Origin: Letharia columbiana
Lineage: Eukaryota; Ascomycota; Lecanoromycetes; Lecanorales; Parmeliaceae
NCBI RefSeq assembly: GCF_014066305.1
Contig: NW_023501064.1
Span: 407,001 to 471,000 of the forward strand
Length of the DNA: 64,000 nucleotides
Direction of reading: 5' to 3'
This document shows positions 55,687-64,000 of the stretch, piece by piece. Position 1 is the first letter of the stretch; every line of letters starts with the position of its first letter. A program made the position numbers and the translations under genes. A model generated the notes under the pieces. It was not told the origin of the DNA, ran no database searches, and worked only from the letters and a program-made list of their open reading frames with translations.

Positions 55687-57445
55687 ATGTATTCGAGCAT
55701 GTCTTGCTTCCCAAGTGTTGCACAACTTTTCACCTCTTGTCTAATATTGAGCACCCTCACTCAAGCATCGACCCCCATAATCGTCAAGAACGTCACTATA
55801 TTAGGACCACAGCTCACTCCAGATGTAACCAACGTATCGCGAGACGGTGGTTACTCGGCACTGGTCAACGGAAACATTGTCTGGCTTTATGATGACACAG
55901 AATGCATGGACACGCAAGGAAATCAATTGTCTTTTGTTTCCAATACTGCCGCTTATGCGAATCAACCGGACAGCGATGTTGCCACCGTTGCCGATTTTGG
56001 GGTTGTCAACTTGGGGACCAACCCTGACGGAAGCCCGAAGACGGCGATACTTGCCCATACCACTGTCGGCACCGGTGGTTGGATTCCTTTCCAGCCGGAC
56101 GAGTTGCAGTACAACGAGCAGATGAACGGCAAAGAAAGAGTAGCAATATGTAAGCCTCCATCGATTCACAAGGATTGAGCCATCGAATCTGCCGATGTTT
56201 GCGGTATCTGACCACTGCTACAGGGCCTGGCACATCTCCTACGCCCGTCAGTACCACACAAGCTTTCCTCTACGCACCACTAGTCTATGTGGATAGCAAG
56301 CCTCAAGATCCTTCGAAAGAATACCAAGCTCGCGGCATGACCTTGATTACCATCACAGCACCAAATACTGGACCTGTCGCTGCTCGCCAAGGTGATCTCA
56401 TCATCCCAGGAACTGAAGTTGCGTATGGAGGCTTTTCATCAATCCTTGGCTACAAGAGTACCGATACAGCCACAGACAAAGACTTGGGCAATCGTGATGT
56501 TTATCTGCTTGGCATGACTGCCTCCGGTCTCCAGCTCGCTCGAGTCGGTATGAATAGCCTGAGCGATTTTTCAAAGTACACGTTCTGGGATCCACAAGGC
56601 CAGAACTTCTCGGCTAGCCCCCCAAAACCAAGTCTCCAAGACGCCGCACAAATCTACCTGCCCGGTACGTTCTCGTCTGGAAGTGTATTCTACAGTCCAT
56701 ACTTCAAGACCTTCATCATGGTGTATTTCAACAAGATGGTCGATTCCACCTTCTATGTACGGTATATACAGCTCGACGGTCCGCTGGGACATGATGCGAC
56801 ATGGATCGTAGGAGGCAAGAACGGCAAGGGAATAGAAGCAGAAGATGCGGAGGCATTGGTCAGATATACCTGGTCCGCCGAGCAGAAGCTGTACGCATCA
56901 CCCTCTGGCCCGGGGGGATTCAACTACGCCGGCATGGCTCATCCTGAGTATTTCAACACGCAATACTTCCCTCAATCCTTATACCCAATAACCAGTCCCC
57001 AAAAACAACAAGTCAATGGGTGGTATGGCCCGGCTAGTGCTGGTGTAGATGGTAAGAGCCTTTTGCTTAGCTGGACTTCTCAGGTAAGCTCCTAAGATCT
57101 TGAGTTATTTGGGAAGGGTTGAGCCAATGATCACAGGATGTTGGAGGAACGAACAACGGGGTCTACCGGATTCAACTTGCAATGCTCGAATTTGATAATA
57201 TCCCTTTGGAAACAAATCCTGACCCATCGGCCACCGCGGGCACAACAACATCGTCAGGCACGCCAAGTGCGACTTCCACGCACATCAAGAAGCCCCCCAG
57301 CAACCCTGTCAGCTCAATACTCAGCATAGTAGAGCATGGAACTGCTGCGCATGCGTTCAGCAGGGGACTCCTTCATGGGTTTGCCGTCTACATTTTGGCT
57401 ATGCACATGTTGCTTTGTACGAGGGTGCGTGGAAGGATAATATGA
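55687..57445 (+). CDS. Secreted conserved hypothetical, possible GPI anchor
   Basis: Three exons, 55687-56149, 56224-57083 and 57137-57445, 543 residues. The N-terminal signal region follows the ATG at 55687 (SVAQLFTSCLILSTLTQAST). The middle shows a repeated beta-strand pattern with aromatic ends (GGYSALVNGNIVWLYDDTEC, GDLIIPGTEVAYGGFSSILG, VFYSPYFKTFIMVYFNKMVD, YTWSAEQKLYASPSGPGGF), reminiscent of DUF4185-type or five-bladed propeller proteins. I cannot name catalytic residues. A Ser/Thr-rich stretch (SATAGTTTSSGTPSATSTH) and a final hydrophobic segment (GLLHGFAVYILAMHMLLC) resemble a GPI-attachment tail. All three junctions are canonical GTAAG/CAG type. Cell-wall or extracellular location is inferred. 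Confidence 0.75.
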
Positions 57446-58539
57446 GCATTAAAAGGAACAGCTTTACCAAAGATTGGCGATATCGCTCAAGCAACGTAGA
57501 GGTTAATGATCGCTCTGGTATCTCAAGTGTGCATCACTTTTGTACATATGCAAAGTTAGTCCCTTATGCACGGTCATCAACTTCGAGGTATATGTACAAC
57601 CCTTACTGTCAGTCTACCATCAAGTTGGGCGTCGATCAAGGCTTTCCGCCAACTTGCCCACAGAGATCCGGATTTCGCTTTCAACGATGACCCTCGGTGC
57701 GATTTCAGAGCTTGCGCAATTGCGCCAGAGAAGCTTCGTGTAGCCTCGACGTGATGCGCATACCTGCGTTGAGTCTACATTTTCTCTCTAACGTGACGGC
57801 GATGCGGAATGACTTGTGTCTATATTGTCATTGCCTTGAAACGTCTCTGCATCAGAGGTGCCTTGCATTAACATCGTCGCTCACTGTCTACAGGCGCCGT
57901 GGAGCCCCGTCCCATGCGAGCATTCCTGTTCGGTCAGCCGGCCCTCATTACTTTATCTGGTGGATCCTGTTACGCTTTTCTTGTCCGTTTCAAATAAGTG
58001 AGCATGCGGTTCATAGCCAAAGGGTCTTATAGAATATGTTGGGTCAACACGTTCTGTGAAACTTTCTCCTCTGCGCTTAAATTTTTGGCATGTCATTGAT
58101 ACCATCCAAGGATCCCATTTGCACCTTGAATAAACTCATTTTAGCAGAGATCATGAGATGTCTTCTAATTGTCTACGTCCCGACTACTCGCTCTTTGGAT
58201 TTCGGAAACGTAAACGAAATCTTGATGGCCTTCACAATATTGGATGCAGTATGCATATCACCTTCTCCGGATACTTATTGCGGGTGCCAGAGAATCGGTC
58301 TTACCAATTCGGGCTAGCAAAATAGCACAGCCAATATGAACCAGCACGAAGGAGTTTGGTTCTGTACGTTCTATGCCTTTTCCACTTTGCAAATCGTTTG
58401 TGTGCTGACAAGACGACGGCTAGACCTTCGTTAACCCCCCGCATATTAAGACTGCATGGAATAAGCCATTTTCCACCATAGCAAGATAGTCGATCTCATG
58501 TCAATTTCAATGCCTTAAAAGCAAATTTTGCTATAGAAT
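57446..58539. other. Intergenic, no gene recognised
   Basis: About 1.1 kb. Short plus-strand frames (57697-58032, 58090-58317) have no motif or signal. Possible 5' exon of the next degenerate gene could lie near 58337 (MNQHEGVW), but I could not join it in frame. Confidence 0.35.
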
Positions 58540-59939
58540 GCGACGTTGACCGCAATCGGCGTCATCATCATCAAGTTGTCGTGGCCAGTAAGTACATTGG
58601 CACCCAACTCAGGTGAAGTGCGGGACTAAAACATTGGTTCTGCGCAGATCAGTACGGGACTTCTGATTGGGTCCGCTGCCATCTCTGCGGGCATCTCTGC
58701 CGTTGGCACCCTGACAGCCTCGGAGCAATACGATACTTGGAATCTTGCAGAGTCAGTCTGATCAACCACGCCCTCAACTTTGTATGAGCAATTTGCTAGT
58801 CATGGGCGCTTTTCAGAGTATCAACAGATGCCCGTGAAGAAAAGGGGTTTCTCTATGTAGCCTGGAACAGTTATTGACGACCTTCATGACTCGCTTTTCA
58901 TCGACGGATCAAGTCTGGCCTCAACGATGAAAGATGGCTACTTCCTTGGAAAATCGAGATGTGCAAGTATTAGCAAAGCAAGTGGGACCAAATGGCAGTC
59001 TTACCCAGCCGACGGGCAATGCAGCTTTTAATGTTGCCGACCAACTGATTGGTCTAATCACCGGAAGTATAATCAACGGCTATTTCAAAGGCTCGGCTGC
59101 TTTCATCCTCTACGTAAGCAGAAACATCGCCGCCGTCACCAATTGACACTGCTTATATCAATCAATGATACCTTTCGGCCAAGTGTTAGACGCCTATGGG
59201 TATGCGAAGAATAATTACGTGGAATTTAATCAGACATCATGCCAAGATAATTTCCTCGATATTGCTACATGCAATGATACTATGTTTTGTACTTGTGACC
59301 AGGGTGGTCTTTCGGTGCCGGTTAAGTAGGCTTTATTCCTTAGTCCTATCAGATCCTCATGCTCATCATTTGTAGCGCATTCAAAATCTCTTAGAAACTA
59401 ACAGCAGTCGCTAGACTGATGGACAAAAGGAAACTACAATTACAACTTCAGCCCCGAAGACACGATCGCAGGTTCATTGAGCGGTCTCCTCAACCACGGT
59501 TTTAAGTGATTCGGTGCCAATTCCAAACTGCTTCTTATCAGCGACTGACACAGCCAACTATAACGCCACTGATGCTATTGCCAGTACGAACCTAAATCCA
59601 GATGGCAGTGACAACCTGGACATGATCATAAATCTCAAGCCGTCGAGTCCAGGCTCGTACAACCTCCCAGTCTGCAAACTCTACGACCTGTCTGTCGTGC
59701 CGTCCATACAATCTGCTGCGCCTGGTCAGAAATCTGTACCGCAGTGGCAGCCATGTCCTTGCATGTCAACCCGGGCCAACATCACGAACACCGGGACGAC
59801 GACTACTCAGTACTTCAGGTACTGTGTAGATCCTAGTGCGGCGTATGCTCTTACTAACTCTCCAAATGAAGGGGAGGGTGCCGGAAACTCATACATAGGA
59901 AACGGTCAATACTCTTGTTTGTCTATTGGTACCTGAGTA
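58540..59939 (+). pseudogene. Degenerate or mis-structured membrane/secreted protein gene
   Basis: Coding-like pieces follow one another in plus orientation. A hydrophobic segment (NATLTAIGVIIIKLSWP) joins by a good GTAAGT/GCAG intron to ISTGLLIGSAAISAGISAVG and TLTASEQYDTWNLAE. Next come VSTDAREEKGFLYVAWNSY, SLTQPTGNAAFNVADQLIGL, LDAYGYAKNNYVEFNQTSCQ, FLDIATCNDTMFCTCDQGG, GNYNYNFSPEDTIAGSLSGL, and a 3' part with PVCKLYDLSVVP, PQWQPCPCMSTR and a stop at about 59939. At several joins (near 58875, 59115 and 59505) the frame changes without a usable intron, so I infer frameshifts. No start exon was found. It is unlike any family I can name with confidence. Undetected short introns are the alternative. 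Confidence 0.4.
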
Positions 59940-61684
59940 TTCTCTTGATGCATGAGGCACGGAGCGCGAAGATAAACTAGCATTTAGCGATTCTAGGGGA
60001 GAGACTGACTTCCTCACATGTTTGCTATACTCTGATTGTTGCATGTATCTGATGGCATTCTATACCCAAACAGTGATCATACCGCTTTTAACATTGCAAG
60101 TATATGACAACAAAGGCTCGACATACTGCGACCGCGACCCGCGCTTTGACCCAGCTCATCGCCCCTTCTGGTCCTCATTGTCAGTGCCTGGATCTGACAC
60201 GATGGGTCTAGCAGGACCACTTCCCACAGATGAGGTTCTGGTGTCAGCGGCGGTTCCGCCGCAAGGTCGGCTCCATACCAGAACTCGTCGGGCTGGATTG
60301 TCACGCACGGGCGTTAGGAACGCCGTTGCGTGACAGCAAACACGCTCTTCCTCCAATCTTTGTGCCATTCGTGCCTGCAGACACAAAAGAGCCGAAAGTT
60401 CATCGAGAAGACGGATTTTGTAGCACAGCTCATCCGCTTTCGTTTTCGGCCTCTACACCTTTCCCGAACAGGCTCTGTGTTTTTTTTGTCGCTCTCTTCT
60501 TCTTACGCAAGTTCGTCAAGCTATGGGGCTCGAGAAGGTCTAGATCAAATCGAAACAGAAAGGCTGTTGACTTCGAGAACCCCGATATGATGGTGAAGAA
60601 AGTAAGACTAAGAAGGGGTATGTACAGTGGTGGCTATGATATGTGAAGGTTGATGCCAAGCTGCTGCTGTCACACTCGTAATCAGTGCATGAAGTTGGAG
60701 CACAATCTTTTGGTTGAGATGACGACGAGAGACAGACAGAAGGAAAGAAAGCCTTTTCTATCTCGATGTAGACCTCCGGCCCATTACCATTCTTTTCAAT
60801 TGTGGTTATCACGTAGTTGTTCGCGTAGACTCGACTTGATCTAACCAACCACATTGGACTTCAGATCTATCTCCACGCATACATCTCCGACTGTCCGATA
60901 TGATTATGCAATCTTCTCGATCTTACATTCGAGGGCAACATGGTCCCTCCTCAAATCTAAGACAACAGCTGATTTTGAATATCGCAAGACAGACGACATC
61001 ACCCACTCGATGTAATTTTTGAAGCTAAAAGGTAGCAGGGCCAGGAATCGGTAAAAGCCTTTTTAATGAATGGTGTGAATGGAAAGGAAAGAGGGTAAGA
61101 TCGGGGGGTGAGGACCGACAGTGACGATAGTGTGCTCTACATAAACCCCTACCTTACCTCAGAAGTATCGACTTCAATGTCGTGACGGCTCTATGACTAA
61201 ACTCACAGCATAGGAACTTTTTGTATATGGATGGCATTCGGGAGCAGGTAAATGGGAATCTCAGAGATCTTGGTCTCGACCTGCACGCTGGTAGAGTGGA
61301 AAGGGATGGGAAAGTCGAAGCGACAGCGGACCGAGTCGGGCCGAGACATGCCAAGTCATCTCTGCCACTCAATCTGTCCTTCAACTTTCTTCGACCCACC
61401 GTCGACTGGTCTCGTTCGCACTTGGTATGCGTGGCTTGCAAATGATTGAGTTTGAGGTGTCGAACAATGTTACTGCGGCGGTAAGTTTTGATGGTTGTTT
61501 TGCGGTGCTGACGGATAATGAGAGTAACGCGCCGGCAATTACACGCCCATTCGAGTCAACAGCTTGAAGCTCCGATGCAAGAGGGTTTAAACGACAGGTC
61601 AATGGTTGAGTCTATGAGCGAAAATACAAGAGAGCAGGAAAATCACAAACACCGCGCATGTAAACGGGTATCCAGTCGCGAATC
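59940..61684. other. Intergenic, no gene recognised
   Basis: About 1.7 kb. Overlapping short frames on both strands (for example 60230-60646 plus, 60854-60540 minus, 61441-61154 minus) have no motif, signal peptide or splice logic. T-rich tract at about 60480-60488. Confidence 0.4.
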
Positions 61685-63016
61685 CTAACGCCGCTCACGC
61701 CTCCACTGTCCGTCGTACCATCGTTGACCACCATCAATCGTATTGCGTCTTCTCAACGCACCATCATCATACCGTCCACGAGCCCATCCAGCTCTCCTCT
61801 CGAACTGCCTTAGATTCTCCGCCCTGATAGCATCCTGAATGAAACGATCGCCCCTATCTAAACGGTCTTCATTTGGGTGAACAAAGACAGGATGGCGCGG
61901 ACGGCGGGGAATATTGGCCTGGTGTGCTCGGGCGTAACGCTGTCGTTCCTCATGTTGGCGTCTGGCTTGTTCATCACGGAGCCGCCATTCCTCTTGATGC
62001 CTCCGTGCTCGTTCTTCACGAAGCTGCCGCGCTCGTTCAGCTTCTCTGAGGCGCTCAAGGTCTTCCTGCTCCTGTAGTATTCTGGCTCGCGCAAGCGCTC
62101 TGAGACGCTCAAGGTCTTCTTGCTCCCGTAGTACTCTTGCTTGCTCTTCTAATTGCTGCTGACGTCTTGCTTCCCGTTCATTTGCGAGACGCTGTCGGTC
62201 TTCCCGACGTTGCTGCCTGATTTGCTCCTGTCGCTCCTCCATCGCGCGTTGTCGGTGCACACGTTCAAGAATGCTGGCTCGCTCCCGAGCTTCGCGTTCT
62301 TCCCGTTCGATTCTTTCTTGATACTCTCGTTGTCTAAGCTCTCTCTGTCTGATTCTCTCTTTCTCGACATGATATCTGTGATTAGGTGATAGAGATCGGG
62401 TGCGTCGACCGTGTTCACGATTCGCTTCCAGTGGGGAGAGTGACTCGTCTTCGTCCTCTTCGCTAGATTGATGGATAACAGCAGGGGTAGGGCTTCTTCC
62501 TCTCCGCCCACGCCCAAGGGGATGGTGAGTGGGATGGCGTTCGGGAGGCTCCATTGGTATGACGACTGGATGTTCTCCTCGAACCAGCGGTACGAAATGC
62601 GTTCTAGGAGGTGGTGGAATTGGTGGCTGCTGTTGGATGACAGCTGGGCCACGTTCCGACTTTTTCGTTTTTCTGACAACATAATACTGCATCTTCCCTT
62701 TCTTCTCTTCATTCTTGGATGAGAATGGGTTCCAAAACTTGATGTTCAGTGCCAGACCCCCAATCGGACCTCTTGATGTCTCCATACTTCTTGGACGGAG
62801 TCGCGAGCTTTCCAAATCCATAGGTTCGATCGGAACAATATGAGGCTGCAGGGGACGTCTCAAGTCGGAGGCCGAGGCAAGACGGTCTCCGAGGTTGGCA
62901 ACCTCAGGATGCCTGCATGGCTGGCTGCGAGTCCCGTAACGGCAAGGTACCACCTGCTCTCTTCTTTCACGAGTTTCATCGGGGTAGACAACATGGAATT
63001 GTTCGATCCTGCACAT
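61685..63016 (-). CDS. Charged coiled-coil conserved hypothetical protein
   Basis: A single exon, 443 residues from MCRIEQFHVVYPDETRERRE at 63016. The first ~50 residues have three Cys and a motif seen in many Pezizomycotina unknowns (REQVVPCRYGTRSQPCRHPE). A Pro-rich middle follows, then a long Arg/Glu/Gln-rich region (roughly residues 210-380) with clear heptads, including the repeated LREQEDLERLR / LQEQEDLERLR pair, likely a single long helix or coiled coil. The C terminus is Arg-rich (RRNTIDGGQRWYDGQWRRERR) and may bind nucleic acid, which is guesswork. No signal peptide or membrane helix. Function unknown. Confidence 0.75.
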   Translation of the reverse strand: MCRIEQFHVVYPDETRERREQVVPCRYGTRSQPCRHPEVANLGDRLASASDLRRPLQPHIVPIEPMDLESSRLRPRSMETSRGPIGGLALNIKFWNPFSSKNEEKKGKMQYYVVRKTKKSERGPAVIQQQPPIPPPPRTHFVPLVRGEHPVVIPMEPPERHPTHHPLGRGRRGRSPTPAVIHQSSEEDEDESLSPLEANREHGRRTRSLSPNHRYHVEKERIRQRELRQREYQERIEREEREARERASILERVHRQRAMEERQEQIRQQRREDRQRLANEREARRQQQLEEQARVLREQEDLERLRALARARILQEQEDLERLREAERARQLREERARRHQEEWRLRDEQARRQHEERQRYARAHQANIPRRPRHPVFVHPNEDRLDRGDRFIQDAIRAENLRQFERRAGWARGRYDDGALRRRNTIDGGQRWYDGQWRRERR

Positions 63017-64000
63017 CTGACTCGGTGGAGTATCTGACTCTAACTGTCGGGAGAGGGGCCCTAGGCTTTGATGAGGTTTTGAAGGCTTTTGGGCCTTGGG
63101 GAACAGGATTTGGTTCTGTTGGCGAGATAATTCAACCGCACTTGTCTGTGAGTGCCTGGAGGCTGGACCACTATCAGACGGTTGCCTTGCAAAGATGGGA
63201 AAGTGGACTTACCGAGACAATTGCTGAAGGACCTTCGGAGGAGACATACTCTAAGCGGACATTGCACAGGAACGTGGCACGTCCTTGAGCATTTGAGCCT
63301 TTTCAAAAGGAAATCCGGTAGCTTTGGGGGTCTATTGACGAGTCTGAAACAAGGCCCGAGGGGACGATGAGCCGCTTGGGATGTAAGTTAGGGTCCAGGT
63401 ATTTTGGGATAAATATAATATAGGATTTGGCTCTGTGAGCTATGAGACCTTTTGTAGGATTAAAGGAAGGAATAATGAGTAGCGTCTACTTATATCTTCT
63501 TTAGTAGCTAAATGCTGAGTCTGTTGACCTTGAGCCTCTGAGCGCTTTCCTGATGCGGTTAGCCTCTGGGCATGAGGCGAAGCAGACATACCTTACCTAC
63601 TTCATAGTGGTGGTGTCGCAGCACCCTCCCGTGCAAGAAATGCTACTCAGTGTCACATAATTGTCCAAGCGCTGTGGCATTTTTTTGAGGCTCTTTGGAG
63701 GCAATTCGATGATTTTGATAGCATGACTGGTGCCCTTTGGTTACATTCACCTTCTGAAGCATGGAAGCACTGGCTGGTAGCCGCCGAAATGGAAATATCT
63801 CAAACTCCGGGGGTTACATCCTTGCTTGCTGCGCACCCCCAAACAAACAAATCCTCGAAAAGCACCAACATTTCTGCCCACTTGCCACCCTCGTTGACGT
63901 CGATTGTCTTACCATTAAGCCTCAAAGGAATAATGACAGCAAGTCGCTGCCACCACTAACCGCATGCTCATCTGACCTCCCAAGCGTCCGCAGAACCCGC
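63017..64000. other. Right-end region, no gene recognised
   Basis: About 1 kb upstream of the coiled-coil gene, running to the window edge. Small frames at 62917-63288 and 63723-63959 (plus) lack motifs. It should contain the promoter of the minus-strand gene. Confidence 0.4.

Overview
The window is nuclear DNA from a filamentous ascomycete (Pezizomycotina; a Dothideomycete is my best guess, not proven). The grounds are densely packed protein genes on both strands, many short GT-AG introns (about 45-150 nt) with CTGAC/CTAAC branch sites, fungal-specific families (KRE9-like, PHO80-like cyclin, bifunctional THI6, AKR1), and a retroelement relic saturated with C-to-T type changes that look like repeat-induced point mutation (RIP). 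No rRNA, CRISPR array or bacterial-type operon was seen, and I could not identify a tRNA by eye. Exon structures were worked out by hand from reading frame, splice motifs and family expectation; none has transcript support.

Layout. 0-20 kb: partial secreted protein, Xaa-Pro aminopeptidase, KRE9-like protein, PHO80-like cyclin, a conserved unknown, a many-exon isochorismatase-fold hydrolase divergent from a BTB protein, an AUR1-type PAP2 membrane protein, exosome subunit RRP45 and a CLC chloride channel. 20-32 kb: NTF2-like protein, splicing factor CWC15, a glycine-rich minisatellite protein, MED22, dihydrofolate reductase, THI6, eIF5 and a probably broken secreted-protein gene. 32-44 kb: TTI1, the palmitoyltransferase AKR1 and SRP receptor beta, followed by the most unusual locus. 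44-54 kb: a cysteine-rich small secreted protein, an atypical cation/proton exchanger, an FAD-dependent phenol-hydroxylase-like monooxygenase, cystathionine beta-synthase and an LrgB-like membrane protein. 54-64 kb is looser and accessory-like: a one-helix membrane protein, telomere-like and short tandem repeats, a secreted possibly GPI-anchored protein, a frameshifted gene, and a charged coiled-coil protein.

The main discovery candidate is 37981-43434. A 1,476-bp segment (first exon of AKR1, the shared promoter, and the whole SRP receptor beta gene) is present twice in direct orientation. Only four differences were found, all transitions. Between the copies lies a 2,502-bp A+T-rich piece of a Ty3/Gypsy gag-pol element without LTRs, cut off inside reverse transcriptase. 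The retroelement looks heavily RIP-mutated while the flanking duplication is almost untouched. Both SRP receptor beta copies are open, one with a C terminus rewritten by retroelement DNA, and the second AKR1 copy is an orphan promoter plus first exon pointing into the relic.

Most genes are housekeeping (secretory pathway, RNA processing, transcription, thiamine, folate and sulfur amino acid metabolism, ion transport) and do not form a visible metabolic cluster.
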